A DNA stretch of 5,633 nt. It comes from Oscillospiraceae bacterium (GTDB taxonomy: Bacteria > Bacillota > Clostridia > Oscillospirales > Ruminococcaceae). Under the pieces are notes generated by a model, which saw only the letters and a program-made list of their open reading frames with translations, made no database searches and had not been told where the DNA came from. Positions within the stretch are counted from its first letter, which is position 1. Every line of letters begins with the position of its first letter. The DNA is taken from contig JAHZBJ010000059.1 in NCBI GenBank assembly GCA_019423445.1, positions 1-5,633 of the forward strand. The letters are read 5' to 3'. Of the stretch, positions 1 through 4,838 are shown one piece after another. A program made the translations under genes and the position numbers.

Positions 1-467
1 ACCACCCCGTGAAGGGCCAGAGGAATAGCGGTCCACTGGTACTTTTTGATACCGCCGTAATAGTGGGTCTTGAAGAAGCCCAACTGGCTCTCCTCATAGA
101 GGGGACGGGGCTTCAGGTCCAGACGGGGATTGTCAATATGAGCGGCGGCGATGCGCACCCCTTCTCCAATGTCCAGGCTCCCGATGGTGGAAGCGATCAG
201 GGCCTTGCCACGGTTGTTCCGATAGACTTTGGCCCCGGCGGGATATTTCTTTCCCACCTCAAAGGGGACATACCCCGCCTTCTCCAGCATCTCCACCATT
301 ACCGAAACGGCCTCCCGCTCGGTTTTGGCCTTATCCAGGAAAACTTTATACGGACCGCTGAACTCTTCCACCGCCTGCTTCTCCTCGGCGGTCATAGTCT
401 CTTCCAGGCTCTTAGGGGCCATCAGAAGCTTTTCTTTCAGCTCCTCGCCCCTGGTCTTTTCGCTCAT
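1..467 (-). CDS. M18 family zinc aminopeptidase, N-terminal part (runs off left edge)
   Basis: This is the first 155 codons of a cytosolic metallo-aminopeptidase that removes N-terminal residues from peptides; the family uses two zinc ions. The start is ATG at 467, preceded by a strong AAAGGAGGA site with about 6 nt spacing. The N-terminal third is a charged helical region. The diagnostic part is residues 108-119, which contain AAHIDNPRLDLK: His110 and Asp112 form the HxD zinc-ligand motif of M18 enzymes. Residues 135-145 (HYYGGIKKYQW) are also typical of the bacterial branch of M18. Family members usually have about 430 to 480 residues, so roughly two thirds lies outside the window, including the other metal ligands and the catalytic glutamates. 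It is the last gene visible in the leftward cluster, 44 bp after the transglycosylase frame ends. The call rests on motif recognition; substrate preference cannot be judged. Confidence 0.88.
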   Translation of the reverse strand, partial: MSEKTRGEELKEKLLMAPKSLEETMTAEEKQAVEEFSGPYKVFLDKAKTEREAVSVMVEMLEKAGYVPFEVGKKYPAGAKVYRNNRGKALIASTIGSLDIGEGVRIAAAHIDNPRLDLKPRPLYEESQLGFFKTHYYGGIKKYQWTAIPLALHGV

Positions 468-511
468 ATCAGGTTCCTCCTTTGGATGATATTCTCTTGA
501 TTTCAATTCTT

Positions 512-694
512 CTATTCCAGCTCCGGGGCACTTTCCCGAAGGCTTGGGTACAGCCTGCGGTAAAGGTCCCGGGTTTCTAGCACTTTGTTTACATAGATTT
601 CGGTATCAGAAAAGGGGATGCTGTCCAGGCTGCTGCCGTTCCGGGAATATTTTTCGCTTTCCAGCCAACGGGAAACATTGCCCAAACCGGCATG
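512..694 (-). pseudogene. Detached C-terminal end of the lytic transglycosylase, downstream of an in-frame TAG
   Basis: Reading on in the same frame after the TAG at 695-697 gives 60 further codons, starting HAGLGNVSRWL, before a second TAG at 512-514. This stretch looks like the normal end of an SLT domain: HAGLGNVSRWL continues the conserved A-Y-N/H-A-G motif, IPFSDTEIYVNKVL matches the usual last helix with its E-x-x-x-YV pattern, and YRRLYP is a common ending. There is no start codon or ribosome binding site that would let it be made alone. The intact frame, with sensible residues throughout, indicates that it was translated as part of the upstream gene until very recently, or still is by readthrough. 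Changing TAG to TAC or TAT would restore the expected tyrosine and a protein of 195 residues. Confidence 0.8.
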
Positions 695-1099
695 CTAAGC
701 CGCCAGCGCCGTCCCTTCCTCCCCCAGCAGCTCCAAAAGCAGCCGCAGATTGGCACAGCCGCAGCGGATGTTCTCTTCAGGGTCATAGAGATCCTCCACA
801 TCGGACGGATTCTCCTCCCCCAAACGGTAACACACCCATTCGTAAGTATCCGGGGTCAGCTGCATCAGCCCCCGGGCCCCCACCGAAGACATGGCCTCCG
901 GGTCGAAGCTGCTCTCGGTGCGGATCACAGCGTACACCAAGGCGGGATCCAGCTGGTTTTCCGCCGCCCAGGCCTCCACCTGCTCCTGGTAGCCCATGGG
1001 GTAAGCGCTGCGGTAGTAATGGAGCAGCCCGGCAAAGAGGAGCGCCACGCTGGCTACCAATACCGCAGGCACAAATAAGATATCCCAAACTTTTTTCAA
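695..1099 (-). CDS. Membrane-anchored lytic transglycosylase (SLT domain), truncated by an in-frame TAG
   Basis: Soluble-lytic-transglycosylase-type enzyme that would cleave the MurNAc-GlcNAc bond of peptidoglycan with formation of a 1,6-anhydro end, acting outside the membrane. The start is a TTG at 1099, with a GGGGGA site about 8 nt upstream and 14 bp after the coaE stop. Residues 8-27 form one hydrophobic segment (signal anchor). The catalytic glutamate is Glu62 in RTESSFDP, followed by GARGLMQLTPDT (residues 74-85) and DPEENIRCG (106-114), all in the usual SLT order. The frame stops at TAG 695-697 right after ALAA, where the family continues with AYNAG or AYHAG. The 134-residue product lacks this substrate-binding motif and the last helices, so it is probably inactive. 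The missing end follows in frame at 512-694. Possible explanations are nonsense mutation, sequencing error or readthrough. Confidence 0.85.
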   Translation of the reverse strand: MKKVWDILFVPAVLVASVALLFAGLLHYYRSAYPMGYQEQVEAWAAENQLDPALVYAVIRTESSFDPEAMSSVGARGLMQLTPDTYEWVCYRLGEENPSDVEDLYDPEENIRCGCANLRLLLELLGEEGTALAA

Positions 1100-1113
1100 T
1101 ACCCTGTCCCCCG

Positions 1114-1710
1114 CTATAGTCCCAATTTATTCTGAAGCTCCAGCACCTCCAGCCGCAGGGTGGTGCGGTCCCCATCGTTGCGGAGGATATAGTCCGCCCG
1201 CTCTTCATAAAATTCGTCCTCCGGTTGGCTGGCCATGCGGCTCCCAGCCTCTTCCAGAGTGATGCCGTCCCGCTCCATGATCCGCAGCAGCCGGTCTGCC
1301 TCAGGGGCCAGCACTGCCACAACCTTGTCGCAGAGGGCGTCGGCGCCGCTTTGGTAAAGGGTGGGGGCATCCAGAAATACCGCCCGGTCCCCCGCCTTCC
1401 GGCGAGTTTCGATGCGATCCCGGACCTCCTCCAGGATGTAGGGATACATGATTTTCTCCATCCGGAGAAGCTTCTCCCGGTCATTGAAAACGATCCGGGC
1501 CAACTTGCGGCGGTTGAGATTGCCATCCGGATCAATAATCATAGGCGAAAACTCCACTGCCAGATCTACCAGACACCGTTGTCCCTTGCGCACCACAAAA
1601 CGTGATACCTCGTCGCAGTCCACCACGCTGATTTTTTCCCAGTCCTCCAGAAGCCGGCATACCTGGGACTTTCCGGCACCGGTGGGACCGGTGAGTCCAA
1701 TCACCAGCAC
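1114..1710 (-). CDS. coaE: Dephospho-CoA kinase
   Basis: Cytosolic kinase that phosphorylates the 3'-hydroxyl of dephospho-CoA with ATP, the last step of coenzyme A synthesis. From the chosen start the protein has 198 residues, the normal size for CoaE. The P-loop is at residues 8-15 (GPTGAGKS). VVDCDEVSR (29-37) matches the acidic substrate-side motif, usually DAD. Further family signatures are RIVFNDREKL with MEKIMYPYI, and DAPTLYQSGAD, which corresponds to the usual DxPLLFE-x-G-x-D. I chose the GTG at 1710 because AGGGGGAG lies 6 nt upstream and the protein then begins directly before the first beta strand (VLVIGLTG). A longer frame from a TTG at 1773 would add 21 basic residues, has no good ribosome binding site and overlaps the preceding gene. 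It lies 40 bp after the threonylcarbamoyl-AMP synthase gene, and its stop is TAG. Confidence 0.95.
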   Translation of the reverse strand: MLVIGLTGPTGAGKSQVCRLLEDWEKISVVDCDEVSRFVVRKGQRCLVDLAVEFSPMIIDPDGNLNRRKLARIVFNDREKLLRMEKIMYPYILEEVRDRIETRRKAGDRAVFLDAPTLYQSGADALCDKVVAVLAPEADRLLRIMERDGITLEEAGSRMASQPEDEFYEERADYILRNDGDRTTLRLEVLELQNKLGL

Positions 1711-1714
1711 AGCC

Positions 1715-1722
1715 GTCTCCCC
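1715..1722 (-). promoter_or_regulatory. Ribosome binding site deciding the coaE GTG start
   Basis: Read on the minus strand this is a purine run, GGGGGAGA within AAAGGGGGAGACGGCT, ending a few bases before the GTG at 1710. It is the only well-placed Shine-Dalgarno-like sequence near the beginning of coaE, and it argues against the upstream in-frame TTG at 1773. Confidence 0.65.
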
Positions 1723-1750
1723 CTTTCCTTCCCGCTCTGTTTTCCGTGTC

Positions 1751-2812
1751 TTACGGCTCCGGCGCCTCCACAATGTGGAATCCCGCCGCCCGAATCAACC
1801 GGTTATACACTGCCAGCCCCACTCCGTCCACCCGGGGGGCATGGACATAAACCCGCTTGGCTCCCAACCGGTCCAGCTCCCGCAGCAAGTCGAAGAGCTT
1901 GGCCGCCTGGGTGGCATGGTCTTCCGCTCCACCGTAGGAAAGGGCGGGAGACTCCACCAGGGGAAGATCCTCTTCAAAACACATGGCATATTCCCCAGGG
2001 TTCCGGTTCTCTTGCAGATACTTTCCGTAGGCCGCTGTACTCCCCTTGACCAGAATCACATCCGCAGCCGGGGCATAATGCTTATACTTCATCCCAGGGG
2101 AACGGACCACCGCCCCCTCCTCCAGGCGCTCCAGCACGCCGGGATCCACTGTCACTTCTCCCAGAACGCTTCTCAGCTGTTCCAGGGTAACGGCGCCGGG
2201 GCGAAGAAGGCGGGGCGCCACCCGTCCGTCCGGGCCGGGACAGAGGCTGATGACGGTGGATTCCACTCCCACCTGACAATCCCCCGACTGAAGGATGGCG
2301 TCTACCCGGCCCCACAGGTCGTCTACACAGTGGTGCCAGGTGGTGGGGCTGGGGCTGCCGGAGCGGTTGGCCGAAGGAGCTGCCAGGGGCACCCCTGCCG
2401 CCTGGATCACTCCCCGGGCCACAGGATCCCGGGGCATCCGCACCGCCACCGTGTCCAGCCCTCCGGATGTGGTGCCGGGCACCAGGTCCGACTTGGGGAG
2501 GATCATGGTGAGGGGGCCGGGCCAGAAGGCGTCCGCCAGGGCCAGTGCCTCCGGAGGCACCTGGCGCACCAGGGGCGCCAACTCCTCCAGAGCAGCGATA
2601 TGGACGATGAGAGGGTTATCCGAGGGCCGCCCCTTTGCAGCGTAGATCTTTGCCGTGGCGGAAGGGTCCAGGGCATTTCCCGCCAGGCCGTACACCGTTT
2701 CGGTGGGAATGGCGACGATCCCTCCCTCCCGAAGGATGCGCCCTGCTTCCCGGATCCCTTCCCGATCCGCTTCACAATCATAGGCTTTCAAAAGAACCGT
2801 TTCTTTATCCAT
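1751..2812 (-). CDS. L-threonylcarbamoyladenylate synthase, Sua5 type (two-domain)
   Basis: Makes threonylcarbamoyl-AMP from threonine, bicarbonate and ATP. This intermediate is then transferred by the TsaD complex to A37 of ANN-decoding tRNAs to give t6A. The 353 residues contain the full YrdC domain: PTETVYGLAG (36-45), KGRPSDNPL (60-68), WPGPLT (97-102), RMP (125-127), APSANRSG (145-152) and STVI (185-188), which line the nucleotide and threonine pocket. After RPGAV (204-208) comes the linker signature SPGMKYKHYAP (238-248), which marks the long Sua5 form, and then a C-terminal alpha/beta Sua5 domain of about 100 residues. Length and order are typical of Firmicutes YwlC/Sua5; the short TsaC form lacks the last part. 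The ATG at 2812 is preceded by a moderate GGAAGGGAAG site. Neighbours are prfA upstream (69 bp) and coaE downstream. The stop is TAA. Confidence 0.95.
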   Translation of the reverse strand: MDKETVLLKAYDCEADREGIREAGRILREGGIVAIPTETVYGLAGNALDPSATAKIYAAKGRPSDNPLIVHIAALEELAPLVRQVPPEALALADAFWPGPLTMILPKSDLVPGTTSGGLDTVAVRMPRDPVARGVIQAAGVPLAAPSANRSGSPSPTTWHHCVDDLWGRVDAILQSGDCQVGVESTVISLCPGPDGRVAPRLLRPGAVTLEQLRSVLGEVTVDPGVLERLEEGAVVRSPGMKYKHYAPAADVILVKGSTAAYGKYLQENRNPGEYAMCFEEDLPLVESPALSYGGAEDHATQAAKLFDLLRELDRLGAKRVYVHAPRVDGVGLAVYNRLIRAAGFHIVEAPEP

Positions 2813-2829
2813 TGCAGTTTCTTCCCTTC

Positions 2830-2843
2830 CCGGGAAAACCCGG
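2830..2843 (-). other. Small hairpin between prfA and the Sua5 gene
   Basis: CCGGG, a four-base loop and CCCGG form a short GC-rich stem in the 69-bp gap, just upstream of the ribosome binding site of the Sua5-type gene. On the minus strand it is followed by AAGGGAAG and not by a T run, so it is not an intrinsic terminator. It could act as an RNA-processing or stability element, or be chance in GC-rich DNA. Confidence 0.35.
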
Positions 2844-2881
2844 TGTCTGGTCCGCCCTTTCCTGGAGCGGCCCCTTTTGTC

Positions 2882-3964
2882 TCAAAGCTGCTGCGCTTTC
2901 AGCTTCTCCGCCTGATCCGCGGTGATAAGGGCCTCGGTGATCTCCGCCAGGTCCCCATTCATAATGGCGTCGATTTTGTAAAGGGTCAGATTGATGCGGT
3001 GGTCGCTCACCCGGCCCTGGGGGAAATTGTAGGTTCGGATCCGCTCGCTCCGGTCCCCGGTCCCCACCTGGCTGCGGCGCTCCCTGGCGATCTGATCGTC
3101 CTGCTCCTGCTGCATCCGCTCATAAAGGCGGCTGCGGAGCACCCGCATGGCCTTGTCCTTGTTCTTGTACTGGCTGCGCTCATCCTGGCATTCCACCACC
3201 ATGCCGGTGGGCAGGTGGGTGATGCGGATGGCGGATTCGGTCTTGTTAATGTGCTGGCCTCCGGCGCCGCTGGAGCGATAGGTGTCGATTTTCAGGTCCT
3301 TTGGGTCGATATGGACCTCCACTTCCTGGGCCTCCGGCAGCACCGCCACCGTGACAGTACTGGTGTGGATACGCCCCTGGGTCTCGGTCTCCGGGACCCG
3401 CTGGACCCGGTGGACCCCGCTTTCGTATTTCAGACGGCTGTAAGCACCTTCCCCCTGGATGGAGAAACTCACTTCCTTGAGTCCGCCCAACTCCGTCTCG
3501 CTGGCCCCCAGAAGCTCCGCCTTCCAGCCCAGGCGCTGGGCGTACATGGTGTACATCCGGTAGAGACTCCCGGCAAAAAGTGCCGCTTCCTCCCCACCGG
3601 CCCCGGCCCGGATCTCCACAATGACGTTTTTGTCGTCGTTGGGGTCCTTGGGCAGCAGGAGGATCTTCAGCTCCCGCTCTTTCTCTTCCATGGCAGTCCG
3701 GGAGGTCTCCAGTTCCTCCTCCACCACCTGGCGGAAGTCCTTTTCCAAACCTCCCGCCGCCAACAGTTCCTTGGCCTCCTCATGGGAAGCCTCGGCCTTT
3801 CTGTATGCCTTCCAGCACTCCACCAGGGGTGTAAGGCTGTTGTATTCCTTCATCAGGGCGGCGTACCGCTGGCTGTCCCCGATCACCGCCGGGTCGGAGA
3901 GAAGATGGGTCATCTCCTCATACCGCAGGGCCACCGAATTCATCTGCTCCAAAAAGCCGGGCAT
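2882..3964 (-). CDS. prfA: Peptide chain release factor 1 (RF1)
   Basis: Class I release factor that reads UAA and UAG in the ribosomal A site and triggers hydrolysis of peptidyl-tRNA. The 360 residues match the normal RF1 length. Residues 1-105 form the charged helical N-terminal domain. EIRAGAGGEEAALFA (117-131) opens the core. PET at 191-193, in RVPETETQGRIHTS, is the RF1 form of the stop-codon reading tripeptide (PxT; RF2 has SPF). GAGGQHINKTESA at 233-245 carries the universal GGQ (235-237), the catalytic loop. The ATG at 3964 is preceded by AAGGAGGA at about 6 nt. The stop is TGA, which RF1 itself does not read. In many bacteria prmC, the methylase for the GGQ glutamine, follows prfA directly; here the next gene is the Sua5-type synthase, so prmC must be elsewhere. 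Confidence 0.97.
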   Translation of the reverse strand: MPGFLEQMNSVALRYEEMTHLLSDPAVIGDSQRYAALMKEYNSLTPLVECWKAYRKAEASHEEAKELLAAGGLEKDFRQVVEEELETSRTAMEEKERELKILLLPKDPNDDKNVIVEIRAGAGGEEAALFAGSLYRMYTMYAQRLGWKAELLGASETELGGLKEVSFSIQGEGAYSRLKYESGVHRVQRVPETETQGRIHTSTVTVAVLPEAQEVEVHIDPKDLKIDTYRSSGAGGQHINKTESAIRITHLPTGMVVECQDERSQYKNKDKAMRVLRSRLYERMQQEQDDQIARERRSQVGTGDRSERIRTYNFPQGRVSDHRINLTLYKIDAIMNGDLAEITEALITADQAEKLKAQQL

Positions 3965-4011
3965 GGCTGTTCCTCCTTGGGTGGTTGTAAACGCAGGGAA
4001 CTACAGCCCGG

Positions 4012-4203
4012 CTAGGCCTCCCCTTCCTCTCGAAGAATCCGCTTGATATTCTTCTCCACCTTGAAACGGGGAGCCTCCACCAGGTGTCCGCACTTCTGGC
4101 ATTTGATCTTGAAATCCATCCCCACCCTGGTCACCACAAACAGCTTGCAGCCGCAGGGATGGGTCTTTTTCATCTCCAAAATGTCGCCCACACGCACATC
4201 CAT
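4012..4203 (-). CDS. DUF951 family small zinc-ribbon-like protein
   Basis: A protein of 63 residues whose function is unknown in the family. It begins MDVRVGDILEMKKTHPCGC, followed by VTRVGMDFKIKCQKCGH and PRFKVEKNIKRIL, which is the DUF951 pattern common in Firmicutes. Cys17, Cys19, Cys35 and Cys38 (with His15 and His40 nearby) could bind a metal ion; CxxC at 35-38 is the clearest half-site. The basic C-terminal half would suit contact with nucleic acid, but this is inference. The ATG at 4203 is supported by GGGAGGA about 7 nt upstream. The open frame extends farther upstream, but that part has no family resemblance and crosses the promoter. It is the first gene of the leftward cluster, 47 bp before prfA, and ends with TAG. 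Confidence 0.9.
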   Translation of the reverse strand: MDVRVGDILEMKKTHPCGCKLFVVTRVGMDFKIKCQKCGHLVEAPRFKVEKNIKRILREEGEA

Positions 4204-4249
4204 GGGGTTTCCTCCCTTCCACAGGGCGCTTTCCGCCCCATGACAATAT

Positions 4250-4279
4250 ATTGTATCACAAACTGCCTGGATATGGCAA
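4250..4279 (-). promoter_or_regulatory. Sigma-A-type promoter of the leftward DUF951-prfA cluster
   Basis: On the minus strand TTGCCA (4274-4279) and TACAAT (4250-4255) are separated by 18 bp, and each matches the consensus hexamer at five of six positions. A TG one base before the -10 box gives an extended -10. The predicted transcript start near 4243 leaves a leader of about 40 nt before the DUF951 ATG. A perfect 12-bp palindrome, ACAATATATTGT at 4243-4254, covers most of the -10 box and the start region and could serve as an operator. No second promoter of comparable quality was seen in the gaps downstream, which supports one operon. Confidence 0.7.
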
Positions 4280-4341
4280 ATCCTTTCCCAGCAACTTTTC
4301 CCCGGTTTTCCTCCTTCCCCGGCCAACAGACGACTATCCCA

Positions 4342-4388
4342 CCCCCTTCCGGCCCAGAATAATCCGGGAAGGGGCGCCGCCCCTCCGG
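4342..4388 (+). promoter_or_regulatory. GC-rich leader with three mutually exclusive hairpin arms
   Basis: Arm A (CCCCCTTCCGG, 4342-4352) can pair with arm B (CCGGGAAGGGG, 4364-4374) with a one-base bulge and an 11-base loop. Arm B can instead pair with arm C (GCCCCTCCGG, 4379-4388) with a two-base bulge and a tight loop. Both pairings cannot exist together. Arm C ends about 10 bases before the AAAGGAG site of the 92-residue gene. No T run follows, so this is not a plain terminator; an effect on ribosome access is possible. No convincing rightward promoter was found upstream, so it is not certain that all three arms are transcribed together. Confidence 0.4.
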
Positions 4389-4414
4389 AACATCTACCAA
4401 AGGAGCATTTTGTT

Positions 4415-4693
4415 ATGAAGATCACCATTCAAGCGATATTTCCCGGGGGAGAGGAAGCCCGGCTGGCCGCCTCCTCCCTGGCCATGGCCCAGGGGGGCGG
4501 CCTGGAGCTGTCCATCTCTACCCATCAACCCCTCCAGGGGATTTCCCTCCGAGCGCCTCTGGCATCCACAGACAGCGGCGCCTCCGGAGGCGGCGCCATG
4601 GTCACCGTAATCTGCGGCCCGGAGCAGGAAGCTTTTGTCATGGGTGAGTTGGCAGCCCTGGGAGCGCGCCGGGTGGTCCAGACAAGGGATTGA
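4415..4693 (+). CDS. Hypothetical 92-residue protein, predicted alpha/beta
   Basis: I do not recognise this protein. The ATG at 4415 has AAAGGAG 9 nt upstream, and the composition looks coding. By eye the order is strand (KITIQAIFP, 2-10), helix (GEEARLAASSLAMAQ, 12-26), strand (LELSIST, 30-36), a Gly/Ser-rich linker (DSGASGGGA, 53-61), strand (AMVTVICG, 61-68), helix (EQEAFVMGELAALGA, 70-84) and strand (RRVVQTR, 85-91). This would suit two beta-alpha-beta halves, as in ACT-like or ferredoxin-like folds, but that is inference. There is no signal peptide, membrane segment or cysteine cluster; one Cys is present (67). It lies between the leftward operon and the S1-domain gene, 145 bp before the latter, on the same strand. 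The GC-rich leader may regulate it. Confidence 0.65.
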   Translation: MKITIQAIFPGGEEARLAASSLAMAQGGGLELSISTHQPLQGISLRAPLASTDSGASGGGAMVTVICGPEQEAFVMGELAALGARRVVQTRD

Positions 4694-4764
4694 CCGATCA
4701 GGCCCATCCCTGCCTCGCTTTTCCCTTTCTAAAGGGCCGTCCCGCTGTCATAGGATGCCCGGGT

Positions 4765-4789
4765 GCAGGAATATAATGAAACATCCTGC
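4765..4789 (+). promoter_or_regulatory. Candidate promoter of the S1-domain gene inside an inverted repeat
   Basis: A perfect TATAAT lies at 4772-4777, about 60 bases before the S1 gene start. It is centred in a perfect inverted repeat: GCAGGA (4765-4770) and TCCTGC (4784-4789), 13 bases apart. No good -35 box exists at 16 to 18 bp; the nearest candidate, CTGTCA at 4745-4750, is 21 bp away. The promoter may therefore be weak or activator-dependent, or the box may be chance. The predicted start near 4784 falls in the right arm of the repeat. Confidence 0.45.
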
Positions 4790-4811
4790 CCCTTCAGAAA
4801 ACCCCCGGGGC
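4788..4811 (+). other. Possible hairpin in the 5' leader of the S1-domain gene
   Basis: GCCCC (4788-4792) can pair with GGGGC (4807-4811) around a 14-base loop, within the predicted leader and 10 bases before the AGGGAGG ribosome binding site. It is short and could be chance, but it lies where leader control of an S1-type protein would be expected. Confidence 0.25.
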
Positions 4812-4838
4812 GTCGTACAAAAGGGAGGCACAAACATC

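Noticed and set aside
695..697. TAG read as pyrrolysine or as a reassigned sense codon.
   Set aside because: TAG serves as an ordinary stop for coaE and DUF951 in this window, prfA for UAG termination is intact, and the affected position is a conserved Tyr with no reason to be pyrrolysine. A nonsense mutation or error is simpler.
1711..1773. Upstream TTG start for coaE at 1773.
   Set aside because: It adds a basic, family-unlike extension, overlaps the preceding gene by 23 bp and has no good ribosome binding site, unlike the GTG at 1710.
1448..4015. A stop-free plus-strand frame of 855 codons running opposite coaE, the Sua5-type gene and prfA.
   Set aside because: It lies antisense to three well-recognised genes, its translation has no family resemblance and is rich in Gly, Pro, His and Arg, and it lacks a proper ribosome binding site. 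Long antisense frames are expected opposite GC-rich coding DNA.
4567..4587. GC-rich palindrome (core CGCCTCCGGAGGCG) inside the 92-residue gene.
   Set aside because: It encodes the Gly/Ser/Ala linker GASGGGA, and repeated Gly and Ala codons explain the symmetry.
4723..4736. CCCTTT and AAAGGG inverted repeat after the 92-residue gene, considered as a terminator.
   Set aside because: The loop would be only two to four bases and no T run follows on either side in the needed position.
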